Shown piece after piece: positions 1-11,133 of a DNA stretch of 64,000 nucleotides (within the stretch, counting starts at the first letter, position 1; each line of letters opens with the position of its first letter). The position numbers and the translations under genes were made by a program. Where the stretch lies: assembly GCA_001632425.1 (NCBI GenBank), contig KV425598.1, positions 168,552-232,551 of the forward strand, written 5' to 3'. The notes under the pieces were generated by a model. It saw only the letters and a program-made list of their open reading frames with translations, was not told where the DNA came from and searched no databases. The stretch comes from Neolentinus lepideus HHB14362 ss-1 (taxonomy: Eukaryota > Basidiomycota > Agaricomycetes > Gloeophyllales > Gloeophyllaceae).

Positions 1-31
1 TAAAACGCAGCAATCAGGGTCCTCTAGACTC

Positions 32-1117
32 TCACACCCTTGCCCTTGTCGCACGGACTCTCTTAGCCCAGAGCATGATCCTTGGGAAAGCTATGGCAAA
101 GAGGGGCAACGCTAGTCCCATAACAATTGACACAGATGCCAGGATTACGCTGTTGGTCGCCTCCAGGATCATCAAGCAAGTCAATGCTATCGTCCCGATA
201 GATGGGATGTAGTAGAAGATGATTGAGCCAACGACGGCGACAACACTGTCAACCTCCTAATCGTGAATCAGACTCGCGTGCGACTGATGTTTTGAGTATA
301 ACACACCACTATGTTCAGGAGGTTCTTCACAGAACGGCAGATCCCTAGAGTGATCGTATAATTAATCAACACGCACGCAATAATGCGACTTGCAGTGTTG
401 TCGACCACGGCAGTCAACCTGAAAGTAGTCAGTCCCGTGTCATCGATTAAAACCATGAACAGACCCAAGGTAGGTTGCCAACTGGAAGTGATTATTATCA
501 TCTACGAGGTTGAATGTGATGGACGACTTACCACAGATAGCGTCGTTCTGGAATATTCTGCGAAGTCTCTACCGACATAACCAGCTATTTCTTCGAATGG
601 CATGGGAAGGTATTGGCAATGGTGAAGTCCAGTACGGCTCAGAGTCTACAATGGTCTCCTTGAGAGGAACCCTGTCCAGTTTACCCGCTAGATTCTAAGA
701 GGAAGATGCTTAGAGGCCCAAAAATTTGGCACGCCTTTATGGAGACCTCTGTTGATCGATGGTACCAGCTGCTGTGCAAGAACGTTCCTCCAGCCGATTC
801 GACGTAGTGGATCTTCGTATGTTTTCTGTGCAATCCCGACAGATCGCATGGATGGAGGGTTACGGCACATCTCATGTTCTAAAGGCGCCTCGGATATCCG
901 GAGGAAAGTTGCCTCGTTGGCAAACTTGATGACGATTTTGCAGATCCGCGGAACACTGGACTCTCTTGTGGACTAGAGGGAGGTAGCACAGCCCCTCAGA
1001 CACAAGAGTGCCATAATGACACGTGTGCGAAATGAAGGCGACGGCACAGGACAGCAGGTATGGGGTGCATGAGGAGTAGAAGATGACTGCATCGTCATAA
1101 ACCAAATCGGATTCCAT
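32..1117 (-). pseudogene. Unrecognised multi-pass membrane protein, copy A (probably decayed)
   Basis: The last coding segment ends with TGA at 32-34. It encodes two hydrophobic spans followed by a basic tail (FPRIMLWAKRVRATRARV), which looks like the end of a polytopic membrane protein. An intron at about 257-306 (GTGTGT...GATTAG) joins it to an upstream exon at about 307-480 that contains another hydrophobic stretch. The same exon pattern recurs in copy B at 9,397-10,456, about 90% identical by eye. Further upstream (to about 1,117) there are hydrophobic reading frames, but I could not connect them into a continuous protein without stops. That suggests decay, or introns I cannot place. The family is not recognised; the general look resembles the many small 7-TM-like proteins of Agaricomycetes. 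Confidence is good for the homologous exons and low for a working gene. Confidence 0.4.
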
Positions 1118-1871
1118 GCTGCAAGCAAGACGTTCCGAGAGTACGTAATCTCGTTAAATCATCAGACTTAGGGCTACGTACCTGTGACAATGGTTGATCT
1201 GTTCGGGAATCTCATGACAAGTATTGACAACTTCTCGCTGGTGTCCATTTCAGGAGAGTGGAGCTGAGAGCTGTGGAACAACCCTCAAGACGATAGCCAT
1301 GCACCCTATCCGCTGAGGGATACGCATTTCTCTGTTGACGCCCTAAGTATAGAGCTGCGCATCAATCAGATTCAATCCCCAAGACGATGACCGCTGCGTT
1401 GGCTGAGCGAAGCGCCGAGTTCGCTCAGTTGACGAATCTAATTGCAAGAGCCGGCATTGATCCCGCAGTGATCGGTGGATGACTTCCAAATCCTAGAGTT
1501 GCAATTGCGGTTCTAGAGTCTCGCTCTTTGAGGACCTGCAACATGTTGATCAAAATGTATTCCCACGGCCCAAAAGAATATTATCTTTTACCCCATTTCG
1601 GAAATTTCACCAACATTTCTCATGGTACAAAAGACAGGAACTGGTCACACTGGGTCCTACGCTATGACGTTCTAATCGAGATGTTTGGCCCACCCGTAAT
1701 GACATACAGGTGTTTGGAACGGAGTGGCCCCCTTGCTAAATTAAACTTTAGAATCGGGACGATCTCCATTACAAAACCAGAGTGTGACAAGCCGGGATCT
1801 TGGCCTGCTGCGTTTAGAATTGAATCATCCTCGCACAGCGCCATATGCGTGATCAATCTCTGAAACTTTTA
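1118..1871. other. Non-coding interval with a shared repeat
   Basis: No convincing gene. Up to about 1,480 the DNA still parallels copy B (compare 10,470-10,870); beyond that the two copies diverge. The segment 1,740-1,850 contains a repeat around CCAGAGTGTGACAAGCCGGG. It recurs at 13,972-14,035 in the same orientation and at about 10,946-11,060 in reverse, so it is probably the end of an old mobile element. Confidence 0.5.
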
Positions 1872-2407
1872 TGGTGCGGGTCAGCTAGTCACCACCACTT
1901 TTGTACAAAGAATGTAGGAGCCCCATATTTTTTCCGTTTTCTTATTCCTCTAGTAGAAATGCTCCATTTGGGGCATAGAACAATTCTACCAGACAGAATT
2001 TCGATAGGGTCAAAATTGGGCGAGATATATTTTCGGACCAGATCATATTTTGCCGCATGGGAATGTATTTCCATATATGGACATAATAACAATCTAATTA
2101 TTTCAGCCTGGTGCAGCAGCATCTCCGGAACCCGTCTGTGGGATGTGTATTGATGAGAACTGAATTGTCTTACCCTCAGCTGAGCATCTTTGGCACCCAG
2201 ACCATCACATCAAAAGTGGTTTTGAGGTGTGGTGCTATGCAACAAGTACTGTATATATTATATAAAATCTACAGCCAATTGATGTGCCCAGATAGGCTTA
2301 GTTTACTATGAAATCTAGGGGAAAATAAGGCAAAAATTGAATTTTTTGCGAGTCCGACCCGATTTTGCCGCTGTACAAAAGTGGCGGTGACTAGCCGACC
2401 CGCACCA
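1872..2407. mobile_element. MITE with TA target duplication
   Basis: A 536-bp element without a coding region, bounded by inverted repeats of about 40 bp. The left end reads TGGTGCGGGTCAGCTAGTCA; the right end is its near-perfect reverse complement, ending GACCCGCACCA. It is flanked by TA on both sides (1,870-1,871 and 2,408-2,409). Copy B of the segmental duplication has the corresponding empty site near 14,096-14,115, where the flanks join at a single TA. TA duplication and short length fit a non-autonomous Tc1/mariner-type (Stowaway-like) MITE. The superfamily is inferred from the TSD; the element boundaries are seen directly. Confidence 0.85.
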
Positions 2408-2411
2408 TACA

Positions 2412-2781
2412 CGACCAGATTAAAAATAATTACACACCAGAGGTCGTTTTGCCATTGCGACCCTTATAAAGCATAAGACTGCAGTAGCTTTTCTAGTAGA
2501 ATTAACCGCTAGATATCAAGGGAAGAGGCACAGCAACTGATCAGAGCATATTTCTCCAATCATGACAACAGAAAACTATACCAGGTCATATTATGCCATA
2601 CGGTGATAACTTGAGGCCGTGCGTAAAATTTTCCTCGGACCGACGAACCAACCGGTTTAATTGGTACAGCGGATGGGTCCAAGTTGAACCTATTGCCACC
2701 CGGTCATATCGCCTGTCCAAAAAAGTAATATTATGCCATACCTGGCTTCGAGGAACAAATACTACCAGATTCGAAACTATA
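2412..2781. other. Downstream flank of cysteine synthase, copy A
   Basis: This interval aligns with 14,108-14,362 in copy B, including the AATTACACACCAGAGGT stretch and the ATCATGACAACAGAAAACT stretch. It therefore belongs to the duplicated block. I see no gene. A short insertion relative to copy B lies around 2,590-2,740 and includes a repeat of ATATTATGCCATAC at about 2,588 and 2,728. Confidence 0.5.
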
Positions 2782-2784
2782 TCA

Positions 2785-3650
2785 GGCTAGCACGGCATAC
2801 TTCCTTAAGTGTTCTTGGATAGAGTTCTCCAACCCTTCGCCTACAGCCACTTCTTGGAGAACAGCCGACTCTGATAACGGTAGGCGCCATCGCAGAGAAT
2901 CATGGCCACTGCCGAACCTATCGAATGCGTTATCCAGATGTGGGAGCACGCGAGGAGGAAAGCTGACACTCCACGGCGGCAATAACGTTCAGAGCGGAAC
3001 TGGCACCGAGGTATAACCCTTCCGCGTCCAACATCTCGTAAACCATGGCGATGGATTTCTCATCCGGAATGTGAAGAGCGCCCGAAACATCGCTCACAAA
3101 CGTACGAAGATTGTCGGTGATACGACCCTAGGACCGATAGCTGGATACACGTTGAAACTGGTGAACTCACCTTGTACAGCATTCTGACTCACCTTCAGTG
3201 GTCGCACTCCCTGTCCGGTCTTTCAGCTTTCCGCCGCTCGTCACATAGCTATGTAACACATTCCCGGGTGGGTCTGCCAACCACACCTGCGTCTTCCCAT
3301 CGCTCTCCTCCTTAGATAACGACCCGTACCAGCGAGCGTCCCTCCCGTGCCCGTCACGCAGATAAACCTATCTAGCTTACCTTCCGTCTGTTCCCAGATC
3401 TCCGGGCCTGTCGTCTGGTAGTGCGCCTCAGTATTCGCGGTATTGTTCAACTGGTCTGTCCAGATCGCATTCTCGTAAACTCGCGCGCCTGGTGGTTGTG
3501 ATTTGCGCAGGCAACTGCTGGGACGGGATAGACTTCAGCACCGAGCATGCGCAGGAGGTCGATTTTTTCTTAGCTCTGCAGGTCGACGTAGGCGTTACGG
3601 CCACTTCGATATTCCCAAACTCACGTACCTGACTGTTTGGCATAGGAATG
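2785..3650 (-). pseudogene. Cysteine synthase pseudogene, 5'-truncated (copy A)
   Basis: Minus-strand remnant of a PLP-dependent cysteine synthase (O-acetylserine sulfhydrylase), homologous to the intact gene at 14,363-15,714. Recognisable pieces include the region around [40 protein letters not shown] and the C-terminal [17 protein letters not shown]. The N-terminal third is missing, including the PLP lysine motif (SVKDR) and the phosphate-binding GTAGNTG loop. Homology stops near the MPNSQ codons at about 3,640. A deletion relative to copy B removes roughly 25 bp of exon near 2,960, and frameshifts occur around 3,310 and 3,470. It cannot encode a working enzyme. Confidence 0.85.
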
Positions 3651-3699
3651 GCACATCTCTTTGACTGTCAAAGAGTCTGAGCTGATAATTTGTATCCCT

Positions 3700-5029
3700 A
3701 GCAAATCTTGGATTTCGCGCAGAACACCCTGCAGGGAGTCTTGTCTCAGGATGCTTCGGGTTTGCTATATGTCCTCATCAACAAGTGCGAGAAGTCAGCA
3801 CGCCGGCGGACGACGGAGATAACTGGCCTACTGTGCGTTGTGGCACGTTTCGCTATCGATGATATACTGACACGCAGTCTTGACATCCTTTCCAAGGTCT
3901 CAAGTCGAAAATCTTCGAAGATTCGGCTTCTGGCTGGTTGAAACTTATTCATGGGGGTTCCAATGCGGAGATGTACCCATAGGGCAATTGTTCGTGCGTG
4001 CGAAAGGACTGGATGTCGTTGTCGCTGTGGACTCGAGTGCTGATGAAGCGACCAATTTATGGCCTAAGTATGTTGTGTGCGATCTATAAATGTATATACG
4101 TTACTGAACTTCTGTTTCATTAGCGGTTCATCGATTGTGAAGAGCGCTAGTAGGATATCCACCTTACTATTAGCATCCCACCAGCTGTTTCCGCCTATTC
4201 CAATGACTCCGGACGATTTCATATCCACAGGAGTGAACCGGAGGCCGACCTTCTTTGGTTGCTATCCAACACGGAACCCAACCGAGTATCCTATGCTCAT
4301 ATATTTACCGAACTCGCCACCGCTTAACGGGGATAATCCTACGACCAAGTAAGTCTCATAAGCACGTCCCGTTTACGTTTAGAAACTGGCCTCGTTGACA
4401 CCAGCACTGATAGCTTCCAAATTGCCTACACTCCTGTTCAAACCCGAATCTTCATCGACCAAGTGCACAACAACACTATCGGCGGCGTCCTCCTGAACAC
4501 TACCGGGTCCTGTCCCCACTTTGGGAAATGTCTTCAATGCGCTGCAGTCGACCGTGCGCAGTACACGACCTCGCACTCCCGCTCGCCGGATTTCTGCAGC
4601 ACGGTTTTCCAGCGATACTGCTTTGATCCGCAGAATCCACCCAGCCAGAGTGAGGTTCCTGACAGGCAGTTCGTGTTCGTCAACCCGGATCCGCAGGGCG
4701 TTAGTGGTGCTTTGACGGTCTTCGCTGCTTACAAAGCGTCTCTAATCGGGGGTTAATGGTTGTGCTGATCGTTGTGATTACTCTTCTTGTCACATTTTTG
4801 TGCGTTACCACCTTTCTAATCTATCGTGTTTCCTGACCAAATGATCTCCAGGATTTGGGGGAAGAGGCGAAAGATCCCCCAGGCCGAATATTCTGTTGTT
4901 CACGACTTGCATGAACAGGACGATGTCGACGCTTTCTTGGCCACCCTTGCGTTCGACAAATACGAGCTGAAGTCGAGGAGATGCAACTGGTTCAAAGGAG
5001 GAAACAAGTTTGCGTTCTCGTTTATGTAG
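3700..5029 (+). pseudogene. Lysophospholipase/phospholipase B pseudogene, C-terminal part
   Basis: The plus strand encodes the C-terminal third of a fungal phospholipase B. Recognisable pieces are FAQNTLQG-DASGLLYVL, GGSNAEM/VPIGQLFVRAKGLDVVVAVDSSAD, NRRPTFFGC, YLPNSPPLNGDNP, VHNNTIGG, CPHFGKCLQCAAVDRA, YCFDPQNPP and FVFVNPDPQGVSG. Introns near 4,070-4,123 and 4,349-4,380 still have GT-AG ends. The N-terminal catalytic part (GXSGG lipase motif) is absent. At least three frame breaks are visible: around 3,790-3,830, at about 3,973 (one base lost between GGSNAEM and VPIGQ), and at 4,755, just before a hydrophobic C-terminal anchor read in another frame (about 4,756-4,833). A possible tail, HDLHEQDDVDAFLATLAFDKYEL, follows at 4,890-4,970. 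Confidence 0.8.
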
Positions 5030-5428
5030 TGCTTCGATCGCTTACAGACTCTGCTTGGACTTCGGCTTTCGCTATCTCCGGGGTTTCGCGCAGTTCTCCC
5101 CTACTCGCACGCTCTTGCATGGACTTGCCCGCTCATCGCATATGTAGCTCTCTGTTGGTCTTTTCTGTTTTGCATACATCGTCGCATGCCAATGCCTTAA
5201 ACTTTCTCTCTACGCGATAATTTTTCGTCCTGGGAAGGCCCGGGATCTCGATTGGAAACGCGCTGGAAGTTTCACAGCCACTGGCTTCTCTCACGTGGCG
5301 CATTAATCCCAGTCGGAGTCTCACGCAATCCTGTCCTGCGCTCTCACCGCACTAGTGTCGCACTGTTCCATCTATTCAAAGCACTACGGCACCCCTCGCC
5401 GTTTCCACTATGCTCATCGCTTAGAACT

Positions 5429-7681
5429 ATGTCTATCGATTCAACTTGTAACGTCAACCGAGTAGCGATTATTGGTACTGCCCCGTTGACGTTTGCACTG
5501 ACTTCCATCACTAATCTTTGCAAAGGTGGCGGTACAGCGGGCCTCGCTGCGTACCGACATGTTACGGCTTACTCGAATATGGGGGCTACCATCTTTGAAA
5601 GATTGACTTCCCTCGGTGGCATGTGGTCAAAGGACTTCCCACATCATAGGTCGGATATGTCGACAAACGTGTCTCGACACTCCTGCAGTTTCTCTGATTT
5701 TCCTTGGCCGAAAGAGGAAATCGAGAAGCAAGGTAAGGAGCCGTTCCCAAATGCTGATGATGTGGGAAGGTATCTACAGCTGTATGCGGAGAGCTATATC
5801 CGTCCTGAAGATGTCAGGCTCTGTACAAACGTAGAAAGTACTCAGTTCGAGCACCAGCAATGGGTCATCGCAACTTCTGATGCCAGCGATCCATCAAACC
5901 ATAAGGAAGAGCACTTTGACTACGTGATATTCGCCAGTGGTTTCTTCTCGACTCCTTACACTCCCCCAATACCAGGCCTTGCGCAATCGCAAATACACGT
6001 GATACATTCCGCGGATTTTTCGGGCTCTGAAGACTACCGCAACAAGGAAGTGGTCGTCATCGGTGGATCTCTTTCTGCAGTAGAGATCGCTGGAATCCTG
6101 TGTTCTCATGCTGCAAGGGTCCATCACGTCTACTCTTTACCCTTCTATCCCATACAGCGATACGTTCCTAATGCTGAACCACTTGGAGCGGGAAGACTGA
6201 CTTTCACCCCCGTCGACCTTGTGTTCAACAAGCGCTCTACTCGGAAAAGCATGAAGGAACAAACTCAGCCAACTACTGAAATGAACAGGAAGAAGCATGA
6301 ATATCTGTCTTCTTTATGTCCGTCGTTACCCTATCCGCCCCACCCAGATGACCCCCCTCGTGTCGGCATCTCTGATACGTACGTGTCAGGTCTCAGGTCG
6401 GGAGTCATCGTGCCACATCTAGCAAGATTTGATTCTGTCGATGAAGCAACATCAAATATATATCTATCATCAGGCGAAGAAATACCCACTGTCGACGCCA
6501 TCATCCTTGGCACAGGATATACCACCGCATTCCCTTACCTATCCTCCGATGACAAGGCCACCATTGAATACGATGGCGATAACCTCATGGTTCCATTCCT
6601 TAGCCATCGGTTGGTACTCCATCCCGATCTCCCTCAGGCTGGCTTCGCCGGGTTATACAGAGGGCCCTACTTTGCTGTGATTGAACTCCAAGCTCGTTAT
6701 CTTGCAGCGCTATTCGCGGGTGAGAAGCCATGGCCGATTGAAGCGGATATGAGGGCAGGTGTAGAGCAAGAGAGGCAGATTAGAGAGTCCGTTCGCGACA
6801 GGAAGCGACAGTTTCCGCACAGCGACTATGGTGGTCTCGTAGAGACCTACGCCCGCCTCCTAGACTTGCCCTTACCGACGTCAACATCATCGCAAGTCGA
6901 TGCCGCCGTCTCAGACCAGATTCTAGCTTGCAACTACCCGCGAGAACGGAATGAGGACGTGATGGACATAGAGAAAGATGTATTGGAAACTTTGCAAATG
7001 TCGAATCGTGGCACCTGGGTCCTCGGTGCCGTCTTTCGGTCATGGTGTGGGCACTGGAAAGTGGTCAGGGTGATCAAACACGACATGCCAGGCGGGATGG
7101 ATGGAAGTTTTAATGGGATTGCCACTTTCCACCTAAGACAACCATCTCCGCTCCCGAGCGACGCTTCGAAACTTCGACCTAAAAATCCTGCCGCCTGCTC
7201 GTTGCCCAACGGAACATCGTCACCAGACTCCGCTAAAGCCACAAGCGACGCCGAGACTGGAGTTCTCGAATATTTGTACCACGAAGCTGGTACCTTCACT
7301 ACTTCGACGGGCGTCTCCTTCCAGGCCCACCGTAAATATGTCTATCGCTACTCCCCCAGGACGGATATTATCTCCGTGTGGTTCGTCATGGGTGGCGCGT
7401 TTGGCTCTGCTCCAGATCAAGGTGACATCGACTATTGGTTCCACGATATTGTTCTGTCGAGCTCGTCAGACGGCAGCGCTGGGTTGTGGTTTCCAGAGCA
7501 CAGGGATGACGGCGGCTGGACTGCTAAAGGAGATGAACACCTTTGCGTCCGAGACGTGTACAGTCCCATATACAGGTTCTGCTTCAATGGAAACGAGGTG
7601 CAGCAGTTTGGCATTGGGTACGATGTGAGAGGTCCGGATAAGGGGTATATCAGCGAGGCGTGGTACGCAAGGGAAACCTAG
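5429..7681 (+). CDS. Flavin-containing monooxygenase with C-terminal DUF6314 domain
   Basis: The product of about 733 aa oxygenates nucleophilic or ketone substrates using FAD and NADPH; the substrate is unknown. The start is the ATG at 5,429 (MSIDSTCNVNRVAIIG), because a GT-AG intron at 5,475-5,525 completes the FAD Rossmann motif VAIIGGGTAGLAAYR. The intron is 51 bp and stop-free, so an uninterrupted frame also exists. A second Rossmann motif (VVVIGGSLSAVEIAG, about residue 190) binds NADPH, preceded by the HSADF element typical of the FMO fold. After about residue 505 comes a separate domain (RGTWVLGAVFRSW... to YDVRGPDKGYISEAWYARE) that matches DUF6314, a small beta-rich domain of unknown role. 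The closest relative in the window is the minus-strand gene at 20,563-22,724, which has the same architecture and the same intron position. Intact. Confidence 0.9.
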   Translation: MSIDSTCNVNRVAIIGTAPLTFALTSITNLCKGGGTAGLAAYRHVTAYSNMGATIFERLTSLGGMWSKDFPHHRSDMSTNVSRHSCSFSDFPWPKEEIEKQGKEPFPNADDVGRYLQLYAESYIRPEDVRLCTNVESTQFEHQQWVIATSDASDPSNHKEEHFDYVIFASGFFSTPYTPPIPGLAQSQIHVIHSADFSGSEDYRNKEVVVIGGSLSAVEIAGILCSHAARVHHVYSLPFYPIQRYVPNAEPLGAGRLTFTPVDLVFNKRSTRKSMKEQTQPTTEMNRKKHEYLSSLCPSLPYPPHPDDPPRVGISDTYVSGLRSGVIVPHLARFDSVDEATSNIYLSSGEEIPTVDAIILGTGYTTAFPYLSSDDKATIEYDGDNLMVPFLSHRLVLHPDLPQAGFAGLYRGPYFAVIELQARYLAALFAGEKPWPIEADMRAGVEQERQIRESVRDRKRQFPHSDYGGLVETYARLLDLPLPTSTSSQVDAAVSDQILACNYPRERNEDVMDIEKDVLETLQMSNRGTWVLGAVFRSWCGHWKVVRVIKHDMPGGMDGSFNGIATFHLRQPSPLPSDASKLRPKNPAACSLPNGTSSPDSAKATSDAETGVLEYLYHEAGTFTTSTGVSFQAHRKYVYRYSPRTDIISVWFVMGGAFGSAPDQGDIDYWFHDIVLSSSSDGSAGLWFPEHRDDGGWTAKGDEHLCVRDVYSPIYRFCFNGNEVQQFGIGYDVRGPDKGYISEAWYARET

Positions 7682-9361
7682 CAAAAATGACAAGCTTTGA
7701 GTTATCTGTCGTACCTCCGTATCGATGTTTCCCTGTATCTGATGCATTGTTGGTCATTTGGTTTATTCTCTATCTGCGTGAAACCCGAATGCCACATCAA
7801 AGCCTTTACGGTTTCAGTTGACGTAAAGGGGATGTAGTTCTCTGGTTTCATGTTTGCCGACCTATGGTCCATAGCCAAGTCCTGTGCTTAAAGCTATAAA
7901 AAGCACTGCAAGACCGCCCAAAGACGATTGGTCTTTATTCTGATGGTCCATCGACCGGCCTTGTGCTTGCCGGAGTACTTAGTGGGTCATCATTTATCGG
8001 AAGCACTTCCAAAGTCTTGTAGGAGTGGCCATCCGAAACCATTTCGCCCCAAACTTTCATGATCAGAACTACGCTTCCCCACAGCACCGGAATCAGCGAC
8101 CTTTTCAGAAAATCATCAAGCCCGGGGTTGTACATAGTACACCTGAAGGCCTTGAATATTGTTTATGATAATCAATAGCATATGTACATACATGGAGTCA
8201 GGCAACCGATCGCTCGGGGCAAGTATGCTCTCATTCATGTGAGCAAGTAACTGAAGCGCACTCGCGTAGCGTACATAAAGTTAATCATAACACGGCAATT
8301 ACATAGATTCAAGACCCGCATCCTCCGTCAGGTTGCGAGCTCATATTTCAATCCGAGAATTCAGCGGTTTACTCGGAATCCGGATAATCTGACCTTCAGT
8401 GTTCGAACATCCGAATTGAAGAGAGTAAGTAAGTTACTGAGTCCGCGATACCTTTCCGAGCTAAATATCTCGAGCCCGTTGAATGTTGGGCAGAGCGGCA
8501 TACTTTTGTGTTGGATTTCGGGATTTCGTGTCGAGCTTGCGAGCTCGCGTAAGGTCGAGAGGAAAGGGGGGGATGAATGCACCCATATATATCGGGAGGT
8601 TGATAAGAAAAGAAAATTTAAAACTTGATGTACGCTACGCGATTGTGCTTCGGGCAACCGTCAGGGGCAAACGCGCTCAATTGCATCGTCTCGGGTTTAT
8701 TTCAACACTTTGCAAGATGCGATGATGAGGAGAGGAGTTGTAAAGCTGTAGAACTGCTTAAATTTCAGTTAACAACGTTAATGACAAGGCTGGTTACATG
8801 TGCTCATTAATTTGAGTGTCTTGTGCCACATGACTGGAGTCGGTAATCATACGGGGACAAATAGTTTCGGACTGTCGGCCCCCAGCAGTTTATCTGTTCT
8901 GGAATTGAAACATCGTGTCTTGATCTTATAAGGTCACTACGCTGTGGCGCTGTAAACAGGACCTCCCAAATATGTCGGAGTCTGCCTTAAATAGCTTGAG
9001 ACTCCGATCATCTTCCGAGAAGCTGTGTAAATCGGGAGTCTTACGTATGAAATCGGACGAGCTCGAGCTGTACAGCCACCGAGATCTGGAATCTAAGTAT
9101 GTTCGGCGTGATATGAAACAGCAAAATTCTTGCTGGAATAGTTGTACGCATCGATAAATAATCGTTGAAAATGAAACAATCCAAAAGAACTCGAAATATG
9201 GCTTTTGCAAAGACCTGTTTGCAGCGGATCATGATGGACCCGGTTGACGGCATTTCATTTCAACCGCATTCCCTTGATAAAAAAAACCCCTGAATCTCTG
9301 CGAATGTGTATAGTCAAGGTCAGTGGTCAAGTTGGAGCGTCACAAATACGTACTACAAGTT
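7682..9361. other. Intergenic region without a supported gene
   Basis: Runs from the 3' end of the monooxygenase to the start of duplicated copy B. Short open frames exist on both strands (for example 7,935-8,135 minus and 8,416-8,628 plus) but none shows a motif, intron structure or similarity to anything else here. No tRNA or repeat was recognised. Confidence 0.5.
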
Positions 9362-9396
9362 CTTTCGAAACGCAGTAATCGGAATCCTCTAGACTC

Positions 9397-10456
9397 TCAC
9401 TCCCTTGCCCTTGGCGCACGGACTCTCTTGGCCCAGAGCATGATCCTTGGGAAAGCTATGGCAAAGAGGGGCAGCGCTAGTCCCATAAAAATTGACACAC
9501 ATGCGAGGATTACGCTCTTGGTCGCCTCCAGGATCATCAAGCAAGTCAATGCTATTTTCCCGATAGATGGGATGTAATAGAAGGTGACTGGGCCAACGAC
9601 GGCGACAACACTATCAACTTCCTAATCGTGAATTAGACTCGCGTGCGACTGATTTTTCGAGTAGAACACACCACTATGTTCAGGAGGTTCTGCACAGAAC
9701 GGCAGATCCCTAGAGTGATCGTATAATTAATCAACACGCACGCAATAATGCGACTTGCAGTGTTGTCGACCACGGCAGTCAACCTGAAAACAGTCAGTCC
9801 CGTGTCGTACATTAAAATCATGAACAGACCCAAGGTAGGCTGCCAGCTGGGACTGATTATCATCATGTACGGGGTCGAATGTGATGGATGACTTACCACA
9901 GATAGTATCGTTCTGGAATATTCTGCGAAGTCTCTACCGACATGACCAGCGATTTCTTCGAATGGCATGAGAAGGTATTAGCAATGGTTAAGCCCGATAC
10001 AGCTCAGATTCTACACCAGTCTCCTCGAGAGGGGACCGTATCCAGTTTATCCGCTAGACTCTAAGAGGAAGATGCTCGGAGGCCCGAAAATTGGGCACTA
10101 CTTTATGGAAACCGTTGTTGATAGATGGTACCAGCTGCTGTGCGAGCGCTGGTTCCTCCAACCCGATGCGACATAGTGGATCTTCGGAAGTTTTCTGTGC
10201 AATCCCAACAGAAGGCATGGACAGAGGGTTACGGCGCGCTCCCCACGTGCACCTCAGAAGTCCGAACGAAAGACGCCTCGTTAGAAGACTTGATGACGAT
10301 TTTGCAGATCTGGGGAAGACTGAACTCTTGTGTGGAAGCTACAGGGTGGTGGCGCAGCCGCTCAGGCACAAGAGTGCCATAATGACACGTACGAAAATGA
10401 AGGCAACGACACGGCACAGCAGGTATTGGGTGCATGAGAGTAGAAGGTGACTGCAT
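9397..10456 (-). CDS. Unrecognised multi-pass membrane protein, copy B
   Basis: The final exon ends with TGA at 9,397-9,399 and encodes VDSVVAVVGPVTFYYIPS, a hydrophobic segment around MILEATKSVILACVSIFMG, then a basic tail. A 50-bp intron at 9,622-9,671 has a plausible branch site (CTAAT) and ends GATTAG. The preceding exon carries MILMYDTGLTVFRLTAVVD and VLINYTITLGICRSV, and another probable intron (GTAAGT...CAG) lies near 9,850-9,895. Reading frames reach up to about 10,456, but the 5' exons are uncertain. Copy A at 32-1,117 is its duplicate. No family name can be given; the hydrophobic spans and positively charged end suggest a small polytopic membrane protein. It may also be decayed. Confidence 0.4.
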
Positions 10457-10933
10457 TGTTGTACACTACACGGAATGACATGCTGCAAGCGAGACGGTCT
10501 GTCGATCATTCCGTTTCTGGAGTGATGAACGTAACCTCGTTAACTCATCAGACTCAAAAAGGGCTACTTACCCGTGACAATATGTTGGCTGATCTGTTCG
10601 AGAATCACATTACGACTGGCGTCCGTTTCAGGAGAGTCAAGCGGAGAGCTGTGTAGCAACCCTCAAGATGATAGCCGTCCATGTTTTGCGTTGCTCTGTT
10701 CCGTGACACCGGCGTCTCAATTATAGAGCTGCGCAGCAATCCTCCAGTTGGCTGAGTGGCAGTGATCAAGCGCCGAGTTCGCTCATTCGTAGTCATACTG
10801 AGAGGGCACTCAGTTGATGAATCTAACTGCAAGAGCTAGCAGTTCCGCAATGATCGCTGGATACTTCCCCTAAGATAAAATCCTAGATTTTGTGGTTCCA
10901 ACACTGAGCGACTTCCCTGAAGGATTTAAAAGT

Positions 10934-11030
10934 TAGAACTGCTCTAAATCCTAGATTCGATTCTAACCGCATCAAGCCGAGATGCCGGCTAAGTTGTCAC
11001 GCTCTGGTTTTGTGATGGAGGTCGTCAGGC
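10934..11030. repeat. Left arm of a long inverted repeat
   Basis: About 100 bp containing AATCCTAGATTCGATTCTAA, GAGATGCCGGCT and GTCACGCTCTGGTTTTGTGA. It is the imperfect reverse complement of 13,960-14,055. The pair brackets about 3 kb that is absent from duplicated copy A. It may mark the ends of an inserted element into which other elements later nested. Confidence 0.5.
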
Positions 11031-11133
11031 TCAGCCCGTTTCTAAACTTCAATCTAGCAAGTGGCCACGCCCCCTTCCTAGATTTCTAAACGCCTCCAAA
11101 CTAGCTCGCTCAGCATCGACTGAGGTTCGTGTA

